Assembly (NCBI RefSeq): GCF_900086595.1
Contig: NZ_LT575472.1
Location: 3,417,692 to 3,481,691, forward strand
Length of the DNA: 64,000 nucleotides
Direction of reading: 5' to 3'
From: Clostridium nigeriense
GTDB lineage: Bacteria > Bacillota > Clostridia > Clostridiales > Clostridiaceae
Under the pieces are notes generated by a model. That model did not search any database. It worked only from the letters and a program-made list of their open reading frames with translations, and was not told where the DNA came from. Position 1 is the first letter of the stretch; the number at the start of each line of letters is the position of its first letter. Position numbers and translations under genes: made by a program. Of the stretch, positions 27,537 through 36,234 are shown piece after piece.

Positions 27537-27613
27537 ATATACACCACCTTATGAAATATTCTACCATAAAAAGTTCACTATGTAATTTTATAATTTTTAT
27601 GGAAATAAAAATT

Positions 27614-27684
27614 ATAGGATACACAATATCTTGCTAACACCCTTATATTTTCTTCAAGTCTTTGCAATATAATATGTATCCTAT
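27614..27684 (-). terminator. Terminator downstream of the zinc-binding lipoprotein gene
   Basis: ATAGGATACA (27614-27623) and TGTATCCTAT (27675-27684) form a 10-bp perfect stem enclosing further weak pairing; AATTTTTATTTCC follows on the minus strand. It lies 62 bp after the gene stop. The interior shares a GAAAATATA..GG..T.AGCAA pattern with the hairpin at 25643-25710. Confidence 0.65.
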
Positions 27685-27745
27685 TAAACATTAATTATAT
27701 TTAATTACTGATTGTTTAGCATAATTTTATTGTATAGCACATTTT

Positions 27746-28687
27746 TTATTTTAAAGAATTATATATAGTTTCTAGATTGTATTTCATTCCTTCTAAATAA
27801 CTCATATTATCTTCTTTAGTTTCAAGACTATATACTTTAACTACTTTTGCTCCAACTTCCTTAGCTAGAGTTTCTGCTTCTTTTGAACTTGCAGTAGATT
27901 CACTAAATATTGTCTTAACTCCATTTTCTTTACAATAATTTATTAAAGTTTCTAAATCCTTAGGAGTTAATTCTCCTTCACCAAAAACATCTGCTATACT
28001 CTTTTGAGTTAACCCAAAATCTTTACATAGATATCCAAAAGCTGCATGTCCAGTAACAAAATCTTTGTTACTTAATTCGTTAAATTTAGAAATATATTCT
28101 TCATATAATGAATTAAAATCGCTCTTCAAATTTTCAAAGTTTTCTTCATAAAAGTCTTTGTTATCTGGATCAACTTCACAAAAAGTATTCTTTATGTTTT
28201 CGGCTTCTTTTATAGCATTACTTAGACTTAGCCAAATATGAGGATCTTTTCCACTATGTCCATGATCATGATCATCATGTTCTTCTTCATCACCTTGTTC
28301 ATTGACAACTTCCTCTGATATGCTAATTGCATCTATGCCACTACTTGCTTCAACTATTTTTACATTTTTTCCTTCAATAGTTCCTAAAACAGAATCTATC
28401 CACTCTTCCATTCCAAGTCCGTTATATATAAATATGTTCGTATTAATTAAGTCCTTTAAATCCTTTGGTTTTGGATCAAAGTCATGGGCATCGCTTCCAT
28501 CTGGTATTATTGAAAATACATCCACCTTATCCCCACCAATTGCTTCTGCAAAATCTTTTAAAGGATTAATAGTAACTCCTACCCTTAATCTTTCACCTTT
28601 ATTATCTTCCAAGTCCTTACTTTTACATCCTGAAAGAGAAAATAATATACCTAATATAAGTACTAGGCTTATTAATTTTTTTTTCAT
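27746..28687 (-). CDS. znuA: Metal (zinc/manganese) ABC transporter substrate-binding lipoprotein
   Basis: A 313-residue lipoprotein with signal peptide and lipobox LSGC (Cys about residue 20). It is a cluster A-I (ZnuA/AdcA-type) binding protein: DGSDAHDFDPKPKDL supplies a metal His, a His/Asp/Glu-rich loop (EEEHDDHDHGHSG) is typical of zinc members, and HAAFGYLCKDFGL and VKTIFSESTASSKEAETLA follow. Start at ATG 28687 behind AGAGGTGGAATA; the longer frame to 28726 lacks a ribosome site. No permease or ATPase is adjacent, so it must work with a transporter encoded elsewhere. A palindromic operator lies just upstream. Confidence 0.9.
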   Translation of the reverse strand: MKKKLISLVLILGILFSLSGCKSKDLEDNKGERLRVGVTINPLKDFAEAIGGDKVDVFSIIPDGSDAHDFDPKPKDLKDLINTNIFIYNGLGMEEWIDSVLGTIEGKNVKIVEASSGIDAISISEEVVNEQGDEEEHDDHDHGHSGKDPHIWLSLSNAIKEAENIKNTFCEVDPDNKDFYEENFENLKSDFNSLYEEYISKFNELSNKDFVTGHAAFGYLCKDFGLTQKSIADVFGEGELTPKDLETLINYCKENGVKTIFSESTASSKEAETLAKEVGAKVVKVYSLETKEDNMSYLEGMKYNLETIYNSLK

Positions 28688-28702
28688 TATTCCACCTCTT
28701 TT

Positions 28703-28719
28703 ATGCAAATGATTTGCAT
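28703..28719 (-). promoter_or_regulatory. Palindromic operator, probably for a Zur/Fur-family repressor
   Basis: ATGCAAAT-G-ATTTGCAT is a perfect 8-1-8 palindrome placed between the promoter start point and the Shine-Dalgarno of the zinc-type binding protein. Fur-family boxes have the same odd-length symmetry. Zur control is inferred from the metal-binding product and is not shown. Confidence 0.7.
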
Positions 28720-28733
28720 TATTCATAGGTATA

Positions 28734-28762
28734 ATTCTATATTTTAGTATCTACCTTGTCAA
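28734..28762 (-). promoter_or_regulatory. Promoter of the zinc-binding lipoprotein gene
   Basis: Perfect -35 TTGACA (28757-28762), 17-bp spacer and -10 TAGAAT (28734-28739, 5 of 6). Transcription should start near 28727, next to the palindromic operator, so a bound repressor would block it. Confidence 0.75.
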
Positions 28763-28779
28763 TAGTATTATTAACATTA

Positions 28780-31512
28780 TTATAAAAATATATAATTAAA
28801 TTCTATATTTTTATTATCTAATATATTCTTTTCCCTACTTTGACAAGTAAATATAAGAAGTTGCTTAAAATTACCACTTAATAATACTTCTAAAGCTCTT
28901 TCTGCTCTAATGTCGTCGTACTGAACAAAGGCATCGTCTAGTATTACAGGGAAGTCCATCCCCCTATAAATCATATTTATAAAAGCTAATCTTAAGGATA
29001 AATATAATTGATCATTTGCTCCATTACTTAAAATAGCCCCAGGTAGTATTTCTTTCCCCTTTCTCACCTTCATATCATAAGAATCAGATACCATAACATC
29101 ATCATATTCTTCATCTGTAAGGGTTTTGAAATAATTAATTACATTTGAGTTTAATATGTTTCCAAAATTACCTCTAACTTCCCTTATTGATTCATTTAAA
29201 TTCTCTATTGCTATTTCTGTTGCCTTAAGTAAAATCTCTAACTTATTAAGTTTCTCTTTAACTTCATTAATTTCTTCTTCTATTTCAGGTATTGTTCTTT
29301 TACCTATAAACCTATTATTTAAATGATTTTCCACATCTTTAATTTCTTTTTCTATTTCAATTAATTCATTAGATTTTAGAGAAACTTGATTATCTATTTC
29401 TTCTTCGGATGAATAAGTATAATTTATATTTTCATTAATTATATCCTTTAAATCTTCCTTTATAGCCTCTATATCCTTATCCTTAGTTAAGGCATTATAA
29501 GCTGATTCTATATTTTCTAAAGTTTTTAATATTTCATCCTTCTGTTTAATTTTTTCTTTAATTTCAAATAATTTTTCTTCTAAATCATACAGATCTACAT
29601 TTTCAAGGCCTATATTCTCTAATTTTTCTCTAATTCTTTTTTCTCTAATACTTAATTCATTATTTAATTTTTCAATAGATTTTTCTTCTTTTTCAATATC
29701 TATTTTTAGTGATAATACTTCTTTATTAACTTCTTCATACTTTGAAAACATTAATAGAACTTCATTAATATCATCACAATTAGCTAGTTCTAATATATGT
29801 TTTATATATTCTTGATTTATTTTATAATTTTCCTTGACTACATCTATATTTAAATACTTAATCTGTGCTTCCTTTTCTGATATCTTTATTTTTTGTTTCT
29901 CTAAATAATTATTAAAATCATCAAAAAGTTTTAATTTTTTAATAAATTCTTCATAAGAAGATGCTTCAACTACACTTGTATACTTAAATATTTCTTTTTC
30001 TATATATTTTATGTCCTCTTCTAAAGCTTTTATATTTAAAGCCCCATTCCCTCCACCTTTAATTTGAATTTTTAAAGATATGCTTTTATATATAAAAAGT
30101 AGTAATATTCCTAAAAACATTCCAACTAAAAGCAAATTATTCGTATATAATACTATAGTTCCTACTAAAAAAATTAAAGTTAAAATAGATAAAATACTAA
30201 AAATTTTAAATTTACTTTCTAATTTTTTAGTTGTTATATTAGCATTCTTATAATTTTCAGCCTTAAACTTATATTCTTTTAGCTTATCTTCATACTTTAC
30301 TAATAATAATCTTATCTCTTCTCTAATTTCTTTAAAATTTATTGCACTACCAATAAACTTCTCTTTATTAGAAATATCTTTTTTTATAATTTCTATCTCT
30401 TTATTTAAAACTTCATAATTGTTAATTTTTTCTTCTAAGTTTCCTCTTTCCATTGTTGACTTTATAAATCTATTTTTATCCTCAATAGATATGTCTTCAA
30501 TAAAAAGTAAATTATCATAGCTTTCTCTCTTACTTAAATAAATTTCCTTACTTTTATTTAAACTCTTTTCTTCTTCATATTTCATATCTAAAATACTGAA
30601 ATATAACGCATTCTCATCTTTTATATCATTTAATAAAACTTCATCTATAACTCCATTTCTGGAGGATATACTTTCTTGAATATATCTTTCCTTTTTCTTA
30701 AGTTCTTCTTTCTTCCTTAGATAGTCACTAATTTCCTCATATTCCTTTTGAAGCTTTGACTTTTTCAAGTACTTTTTATAAATATCTAAATTTCTAAGTT
30801 CAACCCTTAGTTCATTATTTCTTTCCCTTAATTCTATTAAATGATTTTCCTTATCTATGTTTTCCTCTGATAACTTATAGCCCTCATATCTTTCTTTATT
30901 TAAATCATCCAGTTTATTTCTTAATAAATCTAACTCTCCTGTTTTTCTAGAAGTAATTATAGACTTTTTAATACCTTCTAACTTTTCTAAAGATTTTTGA
31001 ATAGAAATATTTTCACTATCACTATCAAGAAGATTTGCCGCCCTATCAATAATATCTTCTTCCTTATCTTTAGAAATAGATACTCCTAATTGATTAATAA
31101 ATAATGTTTTTGTAAAGGTTGCTGAATTTACATTAAGAAAATACTTTCCTGGTTCATCTTTCGGTATATCTTTAATAACTTCTCCAGTTTCAGCATCTAA
31201 AACTTCAGAAATATCTTCTTTTCTAGTAGATCCAAAGCTTCTTCTTATTATATATTTTCTATTATTATAAGTAATGTATAATTCCCCTCTTATTTTATCT
31301 CCATCTACCGGCGAAAACCTTACTCTATCATTATTTTTTAAATCCTTTGTTCTTTTAGAACTCATTCCATAAAGCCAAATTCTTATGAAGTTTTGAATAG
31401 TACTCTTTCCTTTTTCGTTTTCTCCATAAATTAAATTAACATTATCCTCTAAATCTATTATTTTATCCTTTAACCCTGCAAAGGAAATTATATTAATTTT
31501 ATTTATAATCAT
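28780..31512 (-). CDS. yhaN: YhaN-like AAA/SMC-type ATPase (SbcC-like)
   Basis: A 910-residue RecF/SMC-type ATPase. Walker A NLIYGENEKGKSTIQNF is near the N terminus and Walker B FPVILDDAFVQYDD is near the C terminus, with long coiled coils between. Unusually for SbcC, a strongly hydrophobic double segment lies at about residues 435-480 (FSILSILTLIFLVGTIVLY and following). This feature and the gene pairing match the YhaN/YhaO system of Bacillus rather than SbcC/SbcD. It likely processes DNA ends with its partner. The start overlaps the upstream gene by 14 bp. Confidence 0.85.
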   Translation of the reverse strand: MIINKINIISFAGLKDKIIDLEDNVNLIYGENEKGKSTIQNFIRIWLYGMSSKRTKDLKNNDRVRFSPVDGDKIRGELYITYNNRKYIIRRSFGSTRKEDISEVLDAETGEVIKDIPKDEPGKYFLNVNSATFTKTLFINQLGVSISKDKEEDIIDRAANLLDSDSENISIQKSLEKLEGIKKSIITSRKTGELDLLRNKLDDLNKERYEGYKLSEENIDKENHLIELRERNNELRVELRNLDIYKKYLKKSKLQKEYEEISDYLRKKEELKKKERYIQESISSRNGVIDEVLLNDIKDENALYFSILDMKYEEEKSLNKSKEIYLSKRESYDNLLFIEDISIEDKNRFIKSTMERGNLEEKINNYEVLNKEIEIIKKDISNKEKFIGSAINFKEIREEIRLLLVKYEDKLKEYKFKAENYKNANITTKKLESKFKIFSILSILTLIFLVGTIVLYTNNLLLVGMFLGILLLFIYKSISLKIQIKGGGNGALNIKALEEDIKYIEKEIFKYTSVVEASSYEEFIKKLKLFDDFNNYLEKQKIKISEKEAQIKYLNIDVVKENYKINQEYIKHILELANCDDINEVLLMFSKYEEVNKEVLSLKIDIEKEEKSIEKLNNELSIREKRIREKLENIGLENVDLYDLEEKLFEIKEKIKQKDEILKTLENIESAYNALTKDKDIEAIKEDLKDIINENINYTYSSEEEIDNQVSLKSNELIEIEKEIKDVENHLNNRFIGKRTIPEIEEEINEVKEKLNKLEILLKATEIAIENLNESIREVRGNFGNILNSNVINYFKTLTDEEYDDVMVSDSYDMKVRKGKEILPGAILSNGANDQLYLSLRLAFINMIYRGMDFPVILDDAFVQYDDIRAERALEVLLSGNFKQLLIFTCQSREKNILDNKNIEFNYIFL

Positions 31513-32629
31513 TTAAATTCACTTCCTCATGGGATAAACATTGCATTCCTAATTTTAAAGCCATTTTTAAAACATCCTTATTATAATTTTCATCTTCCAA
31601 TTTTTTCAATAACTTTTTAGCATATACTCCCTTAAAAGAATAATCCTTCGCTATCTTATCAAAATCTAGTTTAACCTCTGATCTATCAATAACTTTAACA
31701 AAATAGAAGGCATCTTTTATTTTTTCTAAAATCAAATCTTCTTTTAAATTAATATAAGATTCTATTTCACCCTTTAATATTATTTTATATAAATTATTCT
31801 TTCTATCTTCCTCTTTTATAGATGATAATATCTTTGTCCTTATTTCTTCATAGCTAACAGAATTACTTATATTTATTTCATTAACATAATAATTTCTTTT
31901 TGATGTTCTAAAAAAACTTAAATCTACTGCCCCCTTAGATACTTCTCCAATTATAATTCCCTTATCCTCTAATTCATCAAAACCTCTTCCTTGAGGGCAA
32001 CCTGCATATCCATAATAAGTATTATTTTCTCTTAAAATCCCACTAAAATTATGCCTATGTCCAATAGCAATATAATCCATTCCACTTTCACCTATATCTT
32101 TTAAAGTAATTGGATTATAATCATTTCCTTCATCAGAATTAGAAATATCACCGTGAATAGTCATTATGTTAATATAATTTTTATTAGCATTAATATTTTT
32201 AATCATACTCTTTCTTACATGATATTCGTTAAAAGCCGCTCCCCAAACTACAGTATTTAATTCTTCTAATAATACACTTTCCATACTTTCCTTGAATATA
32301 TAAACATTCTTTGGCCAATTTATCATCTTATAAAAAGATTTCTCATTATATGGGTCGTGGTTACCTGGGGATATAAATACTTTTATATTACTTATTCTTT
32401 CCATTTGATTTTTTATAAATATCAATGTTTTTTTATTTACAGTTAAATTGTCAAAAATATCACCAGTTAACAATAAAATATCCACATTATTTTCTATTGA
32501 TAGGTTGATTATTTTACTAAATACTTCCAAAAGTTCTTCTTTACTTATTTCCGATATATTTTTATCTAAATCTTTAAATGGAGTATCAAAATGTAAATCT
32601 CCAGCTTGTAATATCTTAATCTTTTTCAT
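31499..32629 (-). CDS. yhaO: YhaO-like metallophosphoesterase nuclease (SbcD/Mre11-like)
   Basis: A 376-residue calcineurin-like phosphoesterase with all metal motifs: AGDLHFD, LTGDIFDN, SPGNHDP, MTIHGD and IGHRHNF. This is the Mre11/SbcD nuclease core, followed by a C-terminal capping part. Start ATG behind AAGGTGATAAG. Overlap with the ATPase gene by 14 bp indicates tight coupling and a complex. YhaO-type identity is inferred from the partner. Confidence 0.88.
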   Translation of the reverse strand: MKKIKILQAGDLHFDTPFKDLDKNISEISKEELLEVFSKIINLSIENNVDILLLTGDIFDNLTVNKKTLIFIKNQMERISNIKVFISPGNHDPYNEKSFYKMINWPKNVYIFKESMESVLLEELNTVVWGAAFNEYHVRKSMIKNINANKNYINIMTIHGDISNSDEGNDYNPITLKDIGESGMDYIAIGHRHNFSGILRENNTYYGYAGCPQGRGFDELEDKGIIIGEVSKGAVDLSFFRTSKRNYYVNEINISNSVSYEEIRTKILSSIKEEDRKNNLYKIILKGEIESYINLKEDLILEKIKDAFYFVKVIDRSEVKLDFDKIAKDYSFKGVYAKKLLKKLEDENYNKDVLKMALKLGMQCLSHEEVNLNDYK

Positions 32630-32810
32630 CTTATCACCTTTACAAATTCACGAACTTTTGTTCTATTTTATCATTTTTCAAATGCTTATACAACAGATAA
32701 AAACAGTGTTTTCTACATATCATTTAATATTTATCTTTATTATACAAGTTTACTTCTTACCTAGGCCACCCTTAAGCTTTTCGCAACTTTATACACCACA
32801 CTTAAAACTA

Positions 32811-32853
32811 AAAAAGAACTACTATAAAGTTTTTTAACACTCCATAGCAGTTC
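32811..32853 (-). terminator. Terminator of the GntR-ABC-DUF4097 operon
   Basis: On the minus strand GAACTGCTAT pairs with ATAGTAGTTC (G-U at one position), and TTTTTTAG follows. It begins 7 bp after the last gene of the operon. The 32638-32810 gap otherwise holds an AT-rich stretch with one weak hairpin at 32741-32793. Confidence 0.75.
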
Positions 32854-32859
32854 CTTTTT

Positions 32860-33690
32860 TTAATTAGTGACTTCTACTTCACCAATTCCCACTGTAATAT
32901 CAAAATTATATTTAGCTTCATTTGATGTCTTAGCTCTTATTTTAACATCTCCAAGTCCAGAATTAGAATTTATTGCTATAGCTGCATTAACAGGCACTTT
33001 GATAGTTGTACTGCCCATACCTCCATCAAATTTTAAATTACCATTTATATCTCCTAATGAAACATTCGTTTCACCAATTCCACCCTTTATAGTAATTTCT
33101 CCTGTTTTTTTCTTTGTTTCTAAGTTTACAGTCCCAACTCCACTTTCTAAATCTAAGTTATTAAAAGATATATCTTCTAAAGTTAGCTCTCCAACACCAT
33201 TCTTTATAGTTACATTATCTAATTCTAATTCATTAATCTCACATTCTCCTACTCCAAAAGAAAATTCAAAATCTCCATTAAAGCTTCTTGGAACACTTAT
33301 TGTTAATTCACTTGCATAATCTTGAGAAACATTTGTGCTTCTTTTAGATTCCTCTATAATAATAAGCTTATTTGATTTTTTTTCAGTTTTAACTCCTCTA
33401 GAGTATTTGCTTAAATTCCCTGAAATTCTAATAGTATCTCCATCGTAGTACTCTATATCTGCATTACTTACATCTATATTAATATCTAACTTATTAATCC
33501 CATCTATTTCTTCAGAAATATCAACATTTTGTATTAAGTTATCATTGTCATTATTATCACTTACATCTTCATTATTTATATTAAAAAAATTAAATTTATT
33601 ATTTCTACTTTCACTACCAAATTTTACTCCACAGCCTGTAAGCATAATAGTTAATGTTAAAGCCATTATTATTTTAAAAGATTTTTTCAT
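32860..33690 (-). CDS. DUF4097-type beta-repeat lipoprotein
   Basis: A 276-residue lipoprotein with lipobox LTGC (Cys about residue 20) and an Asn/Asp-rich spacer. From about residue 65 a beta-helix of short repeats follows (IDVSNADIEYYDGDTIRISG, ENKGVGEL-like turns, VGIGEVEV at the end), typical of DUF4097 adhesin-like domains. It is the last gene of an operon with GntR regulator, ABC ATPase and permease. That linkage suggests an envelope function with the transporter, such as peptide antibiotic sensing or resistance. The biochemical role is unknown. Confidence 0.75.
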   Translation of the reverse strand: MKKSFKIIMALTLTIMLTGCGVKFGSESRNNKFNFFNINNEDVSDNNDNDNLIQNVDISEEIDGINKLDINIDVSNADIEYYDGDTIRISGNLSKYSRGVKTEKKSNKLIIIEESKRSTNVSQDYASELTISVPRSFNGDFEFSFGVGECEINELELDNVTIKNGVGELTLEDISFNNLDLESGVGTVNLETKKKTGEITIKGGIGETNVSLGDINGNLKFDGGMGSTTIKVPVNAAIAINSNSGLGDVKIRAKTSNEAKYNFDITVGIGEVEVTN

Positions 33691-33704
33691 TTAAATCCCT
33701 CCCC

Positions 33705-34403
33705 CTAGATTATATCTAATTTTTTTTCTAAATGATATATTGCTAAATATACAATAAAAACAATCCCCGCTAAGCTTAAAAGAAAATATATAATATCGAT
33801 TTCTATAAAGCTACCTATTTTAATATATAAATAAGGGAAAAGATTAGTTATAGAATAAATAAATTTATCAACTATTCCAGCAATTATAGGGCCCCCAATT
33901 ATAACAGCTATTATACTAAGTGGCATATTCTTTATATAAGATAATGCTATTATAATAAAGGATATTATCACCATATAACTAATAATAGTTCCATATGCTA
34001 CAGAAAAAGCTACCGTTCTAATTAAACCTGATACAGAACTTACTGAAATTAATGACATTATATATGCTACAACAACTATACTCCCCTGTATTATAATAAA
34101 TTCTAAAATTTTAGATATTAAAAATTCATATGAATTAATTGGAAAAGTAAATATTAACTTTCCCTTTTCCTTAGAAATCTGCCTTGTAAATCTTATTATT
34201 GCTCCAATAAAGTTTAATCCTAAAAATGTTGATATGAAAGCTATATTTGATAATGACATAACTTCACTTATTAATGGTATTCTACTAAAAGTCGAGAAAA
34301 CATTAATAAGCAAAATAGAAAAACCAATTATATATAGTATTTTACTAGTACCTGTATGATACTTACCAAAATTATATTTTAAAAGATTAATAATATTTCT
34401 CAT
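33705..34403 (-). CDS. ABC-2 type transporter permease
   Basis: A 232-residue polytopic protein with about six membrane segments and no soluble domain. The loop FTRQISKEKGKLIFTFPINSYEFLISKILE is the coupling-helix region typical of ABC-2 permeases. It is 16 bp downstream of the ATPase gene. Substrate unknown; GntR/YtrA-controlled ABC-2 systems often respond to cell-wall antibiotics. Confidence 0.8.
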   Translation of the reverse strand: MRNIINLLKYNFGKYHTGTSKILYIIGFSILLINVFSTFSRIPLISEVMSLSNIAFISTFLGLNFIGAIIRFTRQISKEKGKLIFTFPINSYEFLISKILEFIIIQGSIVVVAYIMSLISVSSVSGLIRTVAFSVAYGTIISYMVIISFIIIALSYIKNMPLSIIAVIIGGPIIAGIVDKFIYSITNLFPYLYIKIGSFIEIDIIYFLLSLAGIVFIVYLAIYHLEKKLDII

Positions 34404-34419
34404 AATTTCCTCCTCTTAT

Positions 34420-35118
34420 TTATTCTGCAAATATCTTTCTATAAATTTCATCTATAGATGACCCATGCTTTTCTCTTAATTCTTCTGCATTACCATATTC
34501 TATTACTTTACCGTCTCCTAAAAATAATACCTCATCAAATATTCTTTCAAGTTCACCTATATAATGTGTTGTTATAATCATAGAACTATCCTCTGATAAG
34601 TTTTCCAAGATGGCATCTAGGATCTTCTCTCTTGAAACAGGATCAACCCCTGATATTGGCTCATCTAACAAGAAAAGTCTTGCTTTTCTACTTAATGTTA
34701 AGGACAAATTAAACTTTTCCATCATTCCTTTTGATAAATCTTTTATTTTTGAATTTCTATCTAAATTCATAAACTCTAAATAATTATCCATCTTTTCTCT
34801 ATTAAAATCTTGAAAAAAATCAGAATACAACTTTATAGCATCCTTAATTTTCATGGATCTATTGAAGATATTCATATCTTGCAAATAAGATATCTGCCCT
34901 TTTGTTACATGAGAAATACTATTTCCTTCTAATTTTATTTCTCCTTTATCTATTTTCAAAAATCCTTCTATAATATTTAAGAGAGTAGTTTTTCCTTGCC
35001 CATTTGGGCCCATTATCCCAAGTACTTTTCCTCTTTCAATATTAAAATTGACTCCCCTTAAAATTTCTTTTCCCTTTATACTTTTATATACATTATTTAC
35101 CTCTAATAAATTCCCCAT
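34420..35118 (-). CDS. ABC transporter ATP-binding protein
   Basis: A 232-residue ABC ATPase: Walker A GIMGPNGQGKTTLL, Q-loop SYLQDMN, signature LSKGMMEKFNLSL (a variant of LSGGQ), Walker B LFLLDEPISGVDP, H-loop TTHYIGELE. Start at ATG 35118 behind ATAGGGAGGATTAAA, directly after the GntR stop. It pairs with the ABC-2 permease. Confidence 0.92.
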   Translation of the reverse strand: MGNLLEVNNVYKSIKGKEILRGVNFNIERGKVLGIMGPNGQGKTTLLNIIEGFLKIDKGEIKLEGNSISHVTKGQISYLQDMNIFNRSMKIKDAIKLYSDFFQDFNREKMDNYLEFMNLDRNSKIKDLSKGMMEKFNLSLTLSRKARLFLLDEPISGVDPVSREKILDAILENLSEDSSMIITTHYIGELERIFDEVLFLGDGKVIEYGNAEELREKHGSSIDEIYRKIFAE

Positions 35119-35119
35119 T

Positions 35120-35485
35120 TTAATCCTCCCTATATCTCTCATTTATAATTGCTAATATTTTTTCCTTTGTAAATCCTAATGATATTGAGTCTTTTATAAA
35201 TTTATCTATAGTTTCATTAAATAATTCTTGTCTTAATGAATTAATTTTATCTTCATTTTCAGTTACAAATTTTCCAATACCTCTTTGAGTATATATTAGT
35301 CCTTCATTTTCTAACTCATAATATACCTTTTGAATTGTATTTGGATTCACTTTTATTTCACTAGCATATTCCCTTACAGACAAAATTCTATCTCCCCCTT
35401 TTAATTCCCCAGAAACTATTTTCTTTTTTATATAAGAAATTATTTGAAGATATATAGGCTCCTTTGAATTTAATTCAAGTCCCAT
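35120..35485 (-). CDS. GntR-family regulator, YtrA subfamily
   Basis: A 121-residue repressor-type protein. The N-terminal winged helix (YLQIISYIKKKIVSGELKGG, SVREYASEIKVNPNTIQKVY, LENEGLIYTQRGIGKFV) is followed by a short helical tail instead of a ligand domain, the hallmark of the YtrA subgroup. Start at ATG 35485 behind AAAGGAGATAAGCTT. First gene of the operon, directly downstream of a palindromic operator, so autoregulation is likely. Confidence 0.9.
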   Translation of the reverse strand: MGLELNSKEPIYLQIISYIKKKIVSGELKGGDRILSVREYASEIKVNPNTIQKVYYELENEGLIYTQRGIGKFVTENEDKINSLRQELFNETIDKFIKDSISLGFTKEKILAIINERYRED

Positions 35486-35506
35486 AAGCTTATCTCCTTT
35501 CAAACA

Positions 35507-35540
35507 GTATTAGTGTATTAATAGTATAGTACACTAATAC
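35507..35540 (-). promoter_or_regulatory. Operator of the GntR-ABC operon
   Basis: GTATTAGTGTA (35507-35517) and TACACTAATAC (35530-35540) are perfect 11-bp arms with a 12-bp spacer that contains TATACT. It lies just upstream of the Shine-Dalgarno of the YtrA-type regulator, the usual position for such operators. Confidence 0.75.
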
Positions 35541-35677
35541 ATTCTAATTTGCTATTCTTATAAAACTTCATTATTCATATTTATTTGTATATATCTTTAA
35601 TTTTCTTGTAATTTCTTCATTTTTCTATAAATACTGTAATTTTATATTTTTTATTATAGTTTTCTAAAAATATAAAA

Positions 35678-35723
35678 GAAGTCCCTTGAAATAAAAATTA
35701 ATTTTTTATTTCAAGAAGACTTC
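35678..35723 (-). terminator. Terminator of the SASP gene
   Basis: GAAGTC/GACTTC ends and a long TTGAAATAAAAA/TTTTTATTTCAA stem form a strong hairpin; TTTTATATTTTT follows on the minus strand. It lies about 85 bp after the SASP stop codon. Confidence 0.8.
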
Positions 35724-35808
35724 TCCTTTTTAGAACGGTGTAATTACGAATTTCTTTGGCGGTATATCCATCCTATTACTTTTAACCTTGGTTATCTTGT
35801 TGCTGTGG

Positions 35809-35991
35809 CTATTTTATTGAATGTTCGTATTGTTCCACCATTCTTTTTACCATTTCGCCACCAACGGAACCACATTGCTTTGATGTTAAGTTTCCATTGT
35901 ATTCACTAAATGGAACTCCTAACTCTGATGCAACTTCATTTTTAAATGCACTTAATCCCTTTCTTGCTTCTGGAACTAATGTTTTTGCCAT
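35809..35991 (-). CDS. Small acid-soluble spore protein, alpha/beta type
   Basis: A 60-residue DNA-binding protein that coats and protects spore DNA. Family motifs are LVPEARKGLSAFKNEVASEL, including the EVASELG stretch around the GPR protease site, and LTSKQCGSVGGEMVKRMVEQ. Start ATG behind AAAGGAGGAATTACAA. Expected to be made in the forespore under sigma-G. It shows that the host forms spores. After the amber stop the frame continues for eight codons (PQQQDNQG), which may be the relic of a longer Gln-rich tail. Confidence 0.95.
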   Translation of the reverse strand: MAKTLVPEARKGLSAFKNEVASELGVPFSEYNGNLTSKQCGSVGGEMVKRMVEQYEHSIK

Positions 35992-36183
35992 TTGTAATTC
36001 CTCCTTTGGCTTTTGGTTTTGTAAACTTGCTTCTAAATGGAACTCTCTCTCATTTTAAAGCTTTAATGTTTACACTATTATCTTAACCTTAGGCTACTTT
36101 TATATTCCTAGTAATTCATGGATAAGTTAGTACATTTTTATTATTAGACTCTAAAAAGCTTAATTTAAAAAATTTAAATAAAA

Positions 36184-36222
36184 ATGGATTATCTAAATTA
36201 TTAATAAAAATAGATAATCCAT
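36184..36222 (-). terminator. Terminator of the hemolysin III family gene
   Basis: ATGGATTATCTA and TAGATAATCCAT form a 12-bp perfect stem with a 15-nt loop, followed by TTTTATTTAAAT on the minus strand. Confidence 0.85.
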
Positions 36223-36234
36223 CTTAAATTGATT

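Noticed and set aside
32741..32793. Third copy of the multi-stem terminator element
   Set aside because: The outer and inner pairings exist but are short, no U-run follows, and sequence similarity is marginal.
35785..35811. Readthrough extension of the SASP (PQQQDNQG)
   Set aside because: Eight codons after an amber stop prove nothing. The 60-residue product is already of normal length; mentioned only as a possible relic.
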